DNA of 64,000 bases, from contig NC_088313.1 in NCBI RefSeq assembly GCF_910592395.1, positions 20,600,437-20,664,436 on the forward strand, written 5' to 3'. This document shows, piece after piece, positions 1 to 12,200 of the stretch (position 1 is its first letter; each line of letters opens with the position of its first letter). The DNA is from Lineus longissimus (lineage: Eukaryota > Nemertea > Pilidiophora > Heteronemertea > Lineidae). The translations under genes and the position numbers were made by a program. The notes below the pieces were generated by a model. The model had not been told where the DNA came from, ran no database searches, and saw only the letters and a program-made list of their open reading frames with translations.

Positions 1-2086
1 TGTCAGTCGAAACAATGATCCAAGTGTAACCACTGGTCAGACTTCGCAAGCGCCGTTCTGCATGCGCTATTGAGGTGGGGCTTTCCCTGATATCATTCAT
101 TTCCAATTTGTGTGATGGCTATCAAATACTATACAGACGCAAGGCATTGACATCGATTGTATTGTTATGGCACGTGTGTCCTGAGAGAGAGAGCAGTGTT
201 ATGAATCAGAATAATCTGATTTTAATTTAACCAATTTAAAAAAACACACGAAATAAGCCATTCTGTTTAGTTAATATTCAAATTTGTTGACAGAAAACTT
301 GAAACGCTGACCATAAAATTCGTATTAGGGGTGTTAGCAGAATATTTTGAAAAGGGATAGTGGCAGTGCCTTATGAATAATGAAAATATAAGCCTTCTGA
401 GATTTCGTACAAGGCCCATGGGTAATATTAAAACATACATACCACATGACATTGTCTAGTATTAACGAGCATGAACAAATGTGAGATTCTACATTTCATC
501 TCCAGACCAAGTCTTGCGTGTCTACTAATGTCGTGTTTATTGATCATAGCCTGCCGAGGATAATTCCAATATTTCATTAAGCCTTTATTAAGAGCCTAAT
601 TTATTTTAAAAGCCAGCTATCAAATAGATAAATCCGGTTTCATGAATGAAATTCATAACGTCGTTAAGAGCCACGAAACCCAAATCTTTTGTGGCGCGCT
701 CGGCCAGAATGGAAAATTTCAAATTTCCGGACACGACAAACCTGGGTAATTAAATTTATCTCTGCGGTGAGTGGGTCTTTTATGAGCATACGTTGTCTAT
801 TATAAGCATTAGGAGGAGTAATTTACTCCATTACAATTTATTAGCGAATGTAATGGCAAATACGAATTGGTTTGTATCAATGATTTGAAACAGTGCCTGG
901 GCAAGCCCGGTGCAGGAGACTCACCAGGGTCTCTAGAACCGCCCGGGGCGTTGGCTCGGCCTGATCGGTCACTGCTCTCCACTATAACCGGCCCAAGATC
1001 TCAGGTCGTCATAATATTTTGTTTCATGCGCAAATAGGAAAGCATAGGGAGAGTGGAAACATTTTGATTAGGCGGAATTATTATTCTAAATGTGGTTAAG
1101 TGGATAGTGATTGAGCCATTAGGCAGCTTATGAAGCCATTTATATAGAATATGTGTGCTGGATGGGCACATCAGAAAGCTATTAGGGGAGGAACCTGAGC
1201 TAATGGCAACAATAATATGGCTGAGATGAAAAGATGGGCGAAGAGTTTTAAAGCTTCTATCGCATCCGAGCGACGAGTGGGGAAATATTTAGTTTGGAGT
1301 GAATTTGGTTTATTTTATTGCGTTGTCGACATCGGCAGAATTGGTTTTGAGTATTTTAATATTTTGGCTCAATGGAAAATCTGTCACAAACTATTTAGAT
1401 AAAATGGAAGGTTTTGATCAGCCCGGTAAAATCCGAAGATGGGAATAAGTTCTAAAAACATAGGTCAGAGCTGTTTCGAGGACACCAGACCAGAACCAAG
1501 TCAGAAGCTGAAACACTCCTTCATTATCGTGCACAATACGACGAAAAAACGATAAGATGATGATTAATGATTTGTTATTAGGAAATCACGCATTATATCT
1601 CCGGTCAATGCACTATTAGCCTTAACAGACATATAAAATTATTCTTTTCCCCAATTTTACCGCACAGTGTCCCGTAATAATCACATTTGCGTGTTATGAT
1701 GAAGTTTTGACAAATCACTCAACAATGAATCATACACCACTTGAACACAAAACAAAAAGGTCGGAGCAAACTTGGTCCAATATTACTTAGTCTAATTGCC
1801 CGTGCGTGTGAATTTCATCATTATGGGCGCGGATTTTCTAAGTTCGTAGCATTCAAAATGGCCGACAAACAAAAGAAAGTATTGATTGCGTCCATTTTCT
1901 ATTTCCTATTTTCGGACAGAAATGATAAAGTTGCTTTCGCCAATTAGCGGTTCTTCTGGGTCATTACGCGACCCATTTGCACTACACACCTTAATGGTCA
2001 ATTGGTCACAACTTTGAGACTTGTGACATGTTACTGCCTGCCTCGCAGCTTAATCATTAACCAATTTTTCATCTTCTCATACCTGG

Positions 2087-2120
2087 CACCCCAATGCACC
2101 CCAATGCACCCCAATGCACC
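2087..2120. repeat. Three copies of a 10-bp repeat
   Basis: The decamer CCAATGCACC is repeated three times without change, with a partial copy at the left. It is a small microsatellite-like tract with no visible function. Confidence 0.85.
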
Positions 2121-3062
2121 TGTAGACAAAGCGAGTTTAGTTAAATACACAAAACTGCATAAAACTTTGACCTGCATCGCGAGGAAGCTAGTCGTACGAC
2201 GAATCAATTAATCATTTTTCATTCAAATAAGGCAATATGATGTCAAAATTCGGACAATATTCGCGACGCTTAGTGACACAAACATACACCAAGCAGGTCA
2301 GAGACAAGATCACAGAAGGTTAAGCCTTACATTGCTATTAATGATGATTACATTTTATTTGACAACATTATGTTCAATTTGAAATTATGGCTGGTAATAA
2401 AGCCCCACGGGTTCATAAGACCGTGACAAATATCATTGTCGGATAAAGCCAAGGTTGCTTGCCTAATCTGTCTTCTACGTTATCAACGGATCTACAACAG
2501 ACCTACCAAAACACAGAGCGGCGGAGAACATCCTACACTATACAAAGAATATCACAGGCAATTTCATCTTGATCGATGACAAAGAATACACCGTCTGACA
2601 AGCATTGTCCGCGCTGACTTAGGGCAGGCCCATCTTTTTGTTCTTTGTAACCATGTCACATCGAATCGAAGAAAGACACTGTTTAACGTCACTATGGCAA
2701 ATTTGGTCACAGTAGATATTTCTCCCATTATTGCCATGAATGCGCCTGTACCTGGCTTATTTTTAAGGCATTCTTAGACGGAAGGCTATTCCCAGCATCC
2801 AAGTCACGCACGTAATCTCACTGGTATTGTCTGCGACGTGAAAGCATCTATTGGTTGTGTTTATGGTACAATTACAGCAGATTACTAACCCTTAATTGGC
2901 TACCCTTTTCAACAAACCCTCTGGGAATCTTTATGGGGGTTGAGAGGGCCGTTTTTGACTCCATGTCATCACAAACCTTTATTATGTTATTTTACGAAAT
3001 AAGTCAGCTGTAGGTACATGTACATGCTATACCTTGCCGTAGGTTCTTACCAAATCCATCGG

Positions 3063-3134
3063 GATTCCGTGGCGCAACGGTAGCGCGTCTGACTCCAGAT
3101 CAGAAGGTTGCGTGTTCGAATCACGTCGGGATCA
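3063..3134 (+). tRNA. tRNA-Trp (anticodon CCA)
   Basis: A complete 72-nt cloverleaf can be drawn. The acceptor arms GATTCCG (3063-3069) and CGGGATC (3127-3133) pair over 7 bp with one T-G wobble, followed by discriminator A at 3134. The anticodon stem TCTGA/TCAGA encloses the loop CTCCAGA, giving anticodon CCA at 3095-3097. The D arm carries the A box (TGGCGCAACGGTAGCGCG) and the T arm contains GTTCGAATC. There is no intron and no encoded CCA tail, as is usual in eukaryotes. A T-run terminator follows within 10 bases. It is read on the same strand as Emx and is probably inside an Emx intron. It looks functional; an intact tRNA-derived repeat copy is the alternative. Confidence 0.93.
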
Positions 3135-3141
3135 AGATATA

Positions 3142-3146
3142 TTTTT
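3142..3146 (+). terminator. Pol III T-run terminator of tRNA-Trp
   Basis: Five T residues lie 8 bases after the tRNA 3' end, the usual RNA polymerase III stop signal. Confidence 0.75.
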
Positions 3147-6100
3147 ACATTGGTAGTGTCAGATTACAGATCTTTGTCTCTTGAAGCTCCTTGTCAGATT
3201 AGATCTTTTTCTGTTGATGCTTGTTCCTTTATCTTCTTTTTAACACTACTTGCTGGTAACGATGAAGCTGCAACTCTTACCCGCAATACTTAGCCAGTTG
3301 TAAAAGATTTTTCACTACCGCCACACACCACAAGCACTGCTTCCCTTGGCGATGAGGGCGTTTTATCCGGTACAATACCAGCCTCTCAGCCGCAAGCCAA
3401 AATCTCTACGATCAACTTCTATCACATCTCACCCTCATTTGTGTGGTCCAGCCAATTAAAGAGAGACGACAGTATAATTGGGTCGTCATTACGACTGATT
3501 GTTATGGAGGAAGGGCCTTGGGCCAGGGACGTGACAATATCAACAAGTCAAGAGACAAGACGCCTGATTCCTGTTGGAGAACCAAAGGCCATATCTCAGG
3601 GCTCTAAAGCTTTATCACTGGAGCTTTATCGCTGCCACTGATTTTCCCATGGGGGTAACAATAAACTTTAATCAGATTTGCGTCCGGTATATTATCATGA
3701 ATTTATTCTTCAACTGATTTTGAAGGTTTGACAGAAGTTCTGATACTGAATTCCAATTCCAAACCGCGCGAAACTCTCGTGATTATTCAATAGAATTGAG
3801 ACTGATGAGTAGCCATGAGTAAGCTCAACTCAAACTCTACAAATCCCGCACTTGCTTCAGTTGTAGCAGACGAGAAGTCCTAGTGATTACTATGGTATCA
3901 CTGCCCAGCATCAATTTGATAATCGAATTTTCATTAAGGTTTTATTTGGTCGTCTGCAAATAAACTCAGTGTGGATTTTCGTCCATTTGTTTGTCTGCTT
4001 TGTTCGTTTTAAGATTCTGATGTCAGTTATTTCTGGAAATGTTTGCGATGGGATTTTTGTCTGTTGGTTGCGGCCTTATCGGACTTTCTTCACCGGGCCT
4101 TCGGATACAGTGTGAATAACCGAATTATCTTTACTGCTGATCATTAAGCTTATTAATAATGATTTGATGGTTTGAACACATGTCGTGGTTTCGGTTTGGG
4201 ATTATGTTAACGCGGTAGAGCATCTCTACGAATAAAATACGGCAAAAGTACAATCAAGACGTGCGTGGACCAGCTTCCATCCGCACTGTCAGACGGAGTT
4301 TGACTATTTTGACTATTGTTGAGCGCAATAGGGCGTTAGGTTTGGCATGCAGGGCTATTCATCTGCAACTGTTTGTTACTGAGTTCATCTTTAGAAGACT
4401 ATGAGAAGGCTTCAAGTGCATATAACAATGCTACATTATCCTAAAGTTTCTAATTAAACGGTTTTATTGATTAATCATAACAATCATGGTTTATCACAGC
4501 AAGTTACTTTTGTAATGACCAAATGTGAAAATTATCGTTCCTGTTTGTATACAGAACATTATTGAGAATATCAGCAGGACTAACCAGGAGTAATTTTGTC
4601 CATTGATTACTAATTGGTTAACTAACTCGTTATTGTTTCGTCCCCCTATGGACTGTTTCTGGGCGTTTACTTATACCAACCAACAGGTTTATATCAACAA
4701 AGTACATGGGAAAGAAAGATTATGATTTATAGAAAGGCGACTTTAATTCAAGGACATGAGGGGGTGTCCTGTTAAGAGGGTAAACAAACCGATGTTTCAA
4801 ATGAAAAGGGAACGGAACCTTAAGCTCAACGAAAGGGAAACAATAGAACTTACTGAATATCTAATGTTTGTAATAACCTTAGTTATCTTCTTGCTCGGCC
4901 CATTTTGTTACACCATACCGTCAAGTTTTGATAGTTCTATCAAAAGTTTGCCCGTGAGCGTACAAACAAACCCTTCTATCAGCAGTATCAAGTGCCTTCC
5001 TTTCAAGTTGCTGAATGCAATTTCCGATCCTTTAAACTTGCCTCTTTCTTGATGAAACCAGCCGTCATGACTGACTGTCAGGTTAAACCCATCAAGAACT
5101 CCAACGCGACCTGTCCCTAATCGCCCGTGATCACTGCACCCATAAGGTTCATTTCTCCGCCAAGCCAACCAGAACAGAAAACCTGACAACTTATAGAAAC
5201 ATCACGACCACATTACCACAATGATTGGAAGTAAACTCTGGCAAAATGTCATTCAAGAATCTATATTATGATGAGAGAAAAACTAATGGTGTGTGTAGTG
5301 AGTGATGGTTGGGCACAAATTGGAAGAAATTGATGGATAGAAAGTCTAAAGGAAGTGACACTACCGAAGGATATATGACGTGATTTGGTCTTAAAAGATC
5401 CCAAGTCATCCTCCAGTAGTTAACAAGAGCCATCAGGATGTCTGCTAGAGTTCGTTACAAAGATGGCGGCTCATTTTACATTTCAATTTGAAGCGGGACG
5501 GCCGATCATTGTTACGCTGAGAAGCCTTGATTGAGATGGTTGATAGTGCGGAGCCGTGGTGTTGCGTTGTTACGTTATCATAATGTTTATGTTATCATTT
5601 TACTAATGTTTTATAAGGATACATTCGATCATTTCAATATTTTCCATTGATCATAGAATATGAAATTGTTGTAGGCAAGAATCAGAATAACAGACACTGT
5701 CCAAAACAATTGTAAACTGAGAATTTGTTGTTGTGGTGGAAATATCATATTGTCATAGAATGTTTTAATTGCTGAAAATCTGAATGTGGAACTGCATTTG
5801 AAATAATGACTTGGGAAGAAACTGTTGCTCTGTCAAGCACCAAGGTCATTTGCAATGATTGCTGCAACACACCCGACGAAAAAGCAAATGATCACCAAGT
5901 GCTGTTTTCCCTGAATTAATAACTCCAAAGTGTTTTCACGCGCAATTGCTTCCATAACCGATAGAGATGAAGCTCTCTAGGCGTGTCCTACGTTTCCTCC
6001 CGATGCCAATTTCCTAACTGGGAGACGTGGTAACGGACAAATCGTGTGCGCCACTTCGCGCTTCGCCAGCCAAGAGTAACACACGCCTGGCTAACAAACT

Positions 6101-7917
6101 CATGACAAAATCACACGAAAGAGGAAACTGATCATAAATCTTGATCTCGGCATCATATTCATTTTAACCTGCAATTGCTCCATCCGTTTTCGCCACGCCA
6201 ACCAATACCTTACCAAATGAAGCATTAATTGACTGGTGTGACGGCGAGGCGGTTTGTTTTGCCTGCTAAGTGTCCGTGGTCTTTACCCAACACACCGGTG
6301 ACAATTTGCCATAATTTATACGTCACTTTGATGGCTATTTTCTTGATATTAAATCCATATATTTCATGATGGAATAAACGAGGCATTTAGCATAGGAAGT
6401 GAGTCTAAATTGAAACGTTTTGTTCGTGGCACCATGCAATAGATTCATCATCACAGACGTGAGCGCAACGGCCAAGAACCGCAAACTGGAGCATAAAACT
6501 TGAAGGTGAAATAATGTTATGCTTTATTTGGTGTTTGATGGCCATTCTAATAACCAATAACCACCATGGAAACGCAAAGTGGTCATAATCTGTTGATTTG
6601 GTTGGCAATATCGTAATTAATTTTGCAATAAGTCAGACAAATTGTTAGTAATCGTGACAAAATATATTATTACATTTGATAAATTATCATAGTGAATTAT
6701 CATTAATATGGAGTTGGCCATAAAAGCAGTTGTGAAAAACCTACTTGTAGGATAGAAGATATTTCATCATCTAGTACTCTTTCTCAACCTGATACATTTG
6801 AACTCCGTAGTTAACCATGGGAAACTGTAATACACCTGCAATGTCACCTTCTGTCTCTTCTACGGAGAAGTCACAGAAGTAATTATGAAACTCGAGCCAA
6901 GCTCATCACAAACCTTTTCACCGCTTAATTTTGCTAATCAGCAACATACATTGTGAAAGAACAATCTACTTTTCTGTCTGGCGTGACAAATTGAAATAAC
7001 TATCTGCAATTATTACAAGAAAAGGAAATTATTCTATTCAGGTATACAAATGATCGATATATGTTCGAACCCGATTCTAATCCATTAATAACGCTAATAA
7101 AGGCTTTTTACAATCACCGGATATTCTCGTCAAATCCACAGCACTATAAATCTTTGTCTTATAGTCCAACTAAAGTTATTAAGGATATATCCAAAAGAAT
7201 CGGGCGTTCATTGACAGGGTTCATAATCAAGGAACATATGGGCTGATTCACATCAACCACATTAATAAATCTGATGGATAGTCGGTGTGTGTTTACCCGC
7301 GGAGGCCAAACAAACCTATAACAGGAAGATTACACTGGACCCAAGTGTTGAATTTCATCCATTAAATTCGTGGAACATTTTCCATGATCTAAACAAATAA
7401 ATTCGTGACAAATATGACATGAAAAATAGGCCTATGTCCACATTTATTGTGGAACGACAGATCAGTAGCATAAACGGTAATAATTGCGCATGCGCACCTG
7501 CGCATAGGTCAATCTTAAAATCGTTAAAAAGCTTAAGTTACATTTTTGTTTGACTGTTTCAATTTGGACAAAATTGTCATTTCATTTCGACACTTTGTAA
7601 ACAATAAGTTAGTTCCTTTGATAAACAGACGAACCTGGAAACAGACTCAGTAACAAAATAATGTGTAAATTGATATTGTGTGTCACGATACTTGTGGTAA
7701 AAAATTTAAATACGGTTCGTGGCAGTTTTGCAGATCATTCCAGACCTTACCGACAGGTTCCGTTCGAAATCATTTTCTCAGCATATTCTTTTAGTATCGA
7801 AAAAGGAATCGTTTCCGCTCATCGGTCCCTTCTTCGTGCCCTCCTTCTTCAGGCATCTTCCTCAATTTCAAATATTTGTAACTGAAAACTTATTTCGCAT
7901 TACATTACTCTTTTCAG

Positions 7918-8139
7918 GTTAAAGTGTGGTTCCAAAACCGACGAACTAAATACAAACGTTTGAAAGCAGAAGAAGCTGAGGGTGGAACCGGAAGTATGGC
8001 GCCGGACATGCGCGATGAGATGGAAGAGGAAGAAGAAGAAGAAATCGACGACGACGAAATACTCGACCCTTCATCGCCAAAAATGCCTAAAAGTTCACAT
8101 CATGTCGACAGATGGCGTGCTGAAACGAACCAGTTATGA
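7918..8139 (+). CDS. Emx: Emx-type homeobox protein, last coding exon
   Basis: This exon encodes the C-terminal 73 residues of an empty-spiracles/EMX homeodomain transcription factor, a nuclear DNA-binding regulator of anterior and neural patterning. It starts after a TTTTCAG acceptor (AG at 7916-7917) in phase 0, with VKVWFQNRRTKYKR, the recognition helix and end of the homeodomain. The EMX family has an intron at this same place. Near the end the exon carries SHHVDRWR, matching the EMX C-terminal motif HHINRWR, which separates it from other homeobox classes with a similar third helix. Between the two lies an unusual acidic stretch of consecutive Glu and Asp residues, longer than in vertebrate EMX. 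Stop codon TGA at 8137-8139. The upstream exons, with the N-terminal two thirds of the homeodomain, were not found in the window. Confidence 0.92.
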   Translation, partial: VKVWFQNRRTKYKRLKAEEAEGGTGSMAPDMRDEMEEEEEEEIDDDEILDPSSPKMPKSSHHVDRWRAETNQL

Positions 8140-8822
8140 TTATTTGAAATTCGTGCTTAACTTATTGACGTATTTGAACGCGGGACGTGACGAAAAATAT
8201 ATCATGTGACAGTAAAGGATTTCGCATGACTTTATGGAAACGGGCATTCTGGCAACGGACTCACAACGTTTGGTTACTTTTTCGTCTGCCTGGATGTGTA
8301 AATCTATTCAGTGGACGATATCTTGTTACATCTGTTATGAAAACATGAACAGCAGACTCGGGGTTGGACTACATGCACGGTAGCCGATTAGCAAATTTCC
8401 CTTCCGAATATCGTCTGCTTTTCGCCGTGTATGATACTGACATTCAGGTGGTTTTGAGACCAACCGATGTAAATATCAGTTCTTGGTGACATTGTGCTAT
8501 TTGTCCCTTTCCCCATTCAGGAACTTCGTATTTCCGCCGGATCAGGTATTGGCCAATCAGGGGATACATATCATGCTTGTTCGGCGCAGCCAAGCTTGGC
8601 AAAGAGGACTACACGGCTTCTGATTCGTCGAGACCGGTCACATGACACAAAGTTTTAGATCACGTCTTCACGATAATGTGCTGTGAAAGCTCCTAGTGTT
8701 TTCGTATCTGTGTGCTTTCGTCGACAAAAAGAATGTTGTCAGATGATGACCTGGATGAAAAGAAATACAATGCCTGCTCTCATTTTCCCGTGCTAATTTA
8801 TATATTGAAAACTGTGCATTTT

Positions 8823-8828
8823 AATAAA
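8823..8828 (+). promoter_or_regulatory. Poly(A) signal of Emx
   Basis: AATAAA lies 684 bases after the Emx stop codon, following sequence with no other open frame of note. It implies a 3' UTR of about 0.7 kb (8140 to about 8845). Confidence 0.6.
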
Positions 8829-8989
8829 CTATTTCTGACATGGCTGGAGCTGAAGAATCAATATGTTACTGTAAATATGTAGTAAGCATAGGAAAGGCTT
8901 ACCCTTCTATTCACAGCTTTCCAATGTGTCAACAAAGGTGGGGCTATATTTTCCCCTTGGCATGGTTTCCCTCATTTAAGCTTACCATT

Positions 8990-9127
8990 AGGGAAGAGTG
9001 TCCGACTTGAGACCGGAGGGTCGTGGGTTCGAGGCCCGGCCAGCTCCAATTGGTACTTTTTGTGGCACAGTATGTGTGCTCCTTGGTTTCTCATACAGAA
9101 AGGTTTCTGTGCTGGGGTGGAGAATAA
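8990..9127 (+). mobile_element. tRNA-derived SINE, head region
   Basis: The segment GAAGAGTGTCCGACTTG followed by GGGTTCGAGGCCCGGCC has the layout of a tRNA-like SINE head, with a B-box at about 9024-9035. A very similar head occurs in KCTD9 intron 4 (18481-18545), which shows that it is a dispersed family. The body runs into the 35-bp tandem repeat that follows, which may be part of the element's tail. Confidence 0.65.
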
Positions 9128-9281
9128 GTGTAAAGTGCTATGAGACAGTATATACTTGTACTGTGTAAAGTGCTATGAGACAGTATGTACTTGTACTGTG
9201 TAAAGTGCTATGAGACAGTATGTACTTGTACTGTGTAAAGTGCTATGAGACAGTATGTACTTGTACAGTGTAAAGTGCTAT
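9128..9281 (+). repeat. 35-bp tandem repeat, 4.4 copies
   Basis: Units starting GTGTAAAGTGCTATGAGACA begin at 9128, 9163, 9198, 9233 and 9268, a strict 35-bp period with only single-base differences. The array sits immediately after the SINE head, so it probably arose by expansion of the SINE tail. Confidence 0.93.
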
Positions 9282-12200
9282 ATTTCATGAGCTGGTAGTG
9301 GTATCAGAACGTGGACTGCGAGCAACTCGAGAAAGTGATCCACAAATTCAATGAAGACTACATGGAAATTGTGTTCAACAACCTGAGAGAGAAATTGAAA
9401 ACAATGTTGTTTTTGTGTGGATATTGGTGCTGTTTATATATAATCATAATTAATTATAATATGTATGGCTAAATAAAGTAAAATGGGTTCTAAATATGCT
9501 TTATTCAATTTCTTGCAACTGTCCAGAGTGAAAACTGAACGTCAAAGTTCCTAATTTGGACATACTACACATCATGGAGATCACAAAGATGATTGCTTCA
9601 AATTGAACATCTTGGCATTGATATCATGAAATGATGCAGCTAGTTTCACACGCTGTCTCTACAACCTTAAATATTTCTAAGCTGATGTTACCAATTAACT
9701 AAGCAAGGTAGTAACAATAAGATACACCACACTGAAGTCGTCACTAAATAGACTGAGGGTGAACTAATGGCTTTAAGTAGGATCGATTTACACTAGATCC
9801 GATTAAAACTTTTCCCTCCTTTATCCACTTACTACCATAATTGTAACCAACCCAAGACTATAAACCATCAATCGGCCCCTTAATGGAAAATCTGAGGACA
9901 CAGCAAACATACAGGCTGTGAGAAGCCACATCGGAATCCGAGAATCGCCAACATGAGAATGGCTTAATTGGTTTTGATGACTCGCCAAACACCACCCAGT
10001 GACTTTAACCACCGAATATATGACTCGGTTTCCCAAGTAATATTTTCCTAACACTCATCATTTTGGGAAGGTATGACTTCTTTTGTGACATGACAAAGCT
10101 AAAGTGGTACTTTTGTGGCCAAATAACAAAAGAGAGTGGACTATTTCAGCGGATGTTTTGCCGGTGTTGTGATAATTATCACGCGGCGTGCCGCGAATGG
10201 TTGGACGAAATTTGAGACGTATGTTTTAGTGGGAATGGAAGGTGAATTCCATAAGAGATTGCCTGCTACTTTAGCGCCTGATGGGGAATCCTGGCGGGAA
10301 TTGATACGGCGCAACTTGTTTAACCAGGGTTAAGTTTGACTTGTGTAAGCATAAGGGCGTCAGTGAAAGTAACGACTTAGGGTATTGAAGGAGGAGCGGA
10401 GTTCCAATGAGGAGGGGTGTCCGAGCGATAGGTTCATCGTTATGAGCTCAAATCCATCAGTTGCTACAGGCGGCCTGTCCGCAGCTTTAGCAAAGGTCCC
10501 AGTTCCCAGTCCCAATGACGCCATCACGCAGGAACATAATAAACTGCAGCGGGAAGAATACTCTTATCCGCTCACATATCGTCCAACCATCTCATGGTAA
10601 CGGCCGATAACATTTTCAACACAATCGAAACCTCCGCGAAAAAACTCATCCATTGATCAGGCGTAATCTTCTCGTATTGATACGAGAATAAGACGGCCAT
10701 AATTGACGAATAGCAAAAATATGGCTTTATTAGCGCGGCTAATTTTCTCCGCTAATATGTGGTTTACAATATAATTTGCAAACACTGCAACAGCTAGATA
10801 AAGCACGACAGTCGTCTCAGCCAATAGTTTTCAATACAACACATCTCACTCTTAGAATGACATGGAACTGTGTACATTTTCATATCATCACAAAAGGAAA
10901 TGCACTACCAATGCATGCAACGTTTGTAGCACTGGATTTGGGTTTGTTCATTGTCTGCTCGTAAATGCAAGCGACAAAGTCGTCTCGATTGGCAGTGCGG
11001 GACTATCTTCGATTAGGTGCGGGGCTATCTTTATTAGCTCATCTGAGGCAGGTACAATGTCCAGCGTGCTTAACCTGTTTAATTTGCGGTAATTGGAGAA
11101 AATCGCCATCATTTGCGCTGGTTTTATCTCGTGTGGACAGAATATATTCCTGAAAAGCGGCCGGTTTTATTAAAACCATATCATCTTGATAGCTATGGCA
11201 ATTACACGCAAAAACTTGAGGCCATGGAAATTACTTTCACTCTGGAGGAAGATTTCAATGATTCGCTGGCTAACTAATTTCGTTACGTCCACACACCTGA
11301 GAGATGCTGCTGTAAACAAACTAAGAATTGACCAGACATTTAAACTTCCTACTCCACCCATGTTTCATCTAACCTAATTGGCACACATGACCTTGGATGG
11401 TCCAATGAAATGCGAGTGTTTCGTTAGGTGTCAAACATGGCAACCAATATGGTGGCAGTTGGAACGTTCCCTTCTCGAAACAAGTGACGATAGGGAAATC
11501 AAGTAATAGCCATCGATATCCAATGATTTTTCGGTTGAAATGTTATCTTTGTATTGAGTTAAAAGCGACCTTATAACCAGATAAGTCTGTATTCAGCAAC
11601 AAATATCAAGTCAACGGTGAAATTTGATCCAATGCATCCCGTGCGAGTCACTCCGCATTAAGCCACATTACTAGGAAATAACACACACCCAATCACCGCA
11701 ATAACATGATCGATCGCCACGCAAAAAATAATACCCTCTTTAAGGAAATATTATGATGAGAGAGACGGTTTATTAAATGATAACAAACTCTAATAAGGCT
11801 ATTCATTATACATCATTAGCTACACGAGCCATCACGCGAACCGGTCGTCGCTTTGCTTGGAGGCTAATGCGAGTTCGCCTCGAGTCATTAGGGTGAATTA
11901 GTTAGCAAACCATTATGGGTCCCAGGTAATTATAGGTTAAACTATGGACGATAACCCGACAGTAATACGTGCGTAACCGACCAGCAAATGAAACAATTTG
12001 CGCTCCTTAAAGGGAGGAGTTCTGGCCAACCCATTGAGCTCCTATCGGTTTTACGCCACAAGTTTACTTGCAAGGTACCAAGAACGGTTTTCTTTCTTGC
12101 TGATGTGTTTTGGACTTGTTTCCGTTCCTCCAAACTTTCAGTCCACCCTAATGGATAGACCCCCTCAATCTGTCCCAAATGGATGCCGTTGTCACGATTG

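Larger units (their letters stand above)
1..7917. other. Non-coding upstream sequence, probably Emx intron
   Basis: Apart from a tRNA at 3063-3134 and a small repeat at 2087-2120, I find no convincing exon here. The sequence is AT-rich and unstructured at the level I can read. Because the exon at 7918 begins in the middle of a homeobox, at the place where vertebrate EMX genes are also interrupted, at least the right part must be intron, and the earlier Emx exons are expected to the left. I could not find the N-terminal half of the homeodomain in this stretch, so it probably lies outside the window. Short open frames here (for example 4756-5052) look like chance. Confidence 0.6.
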
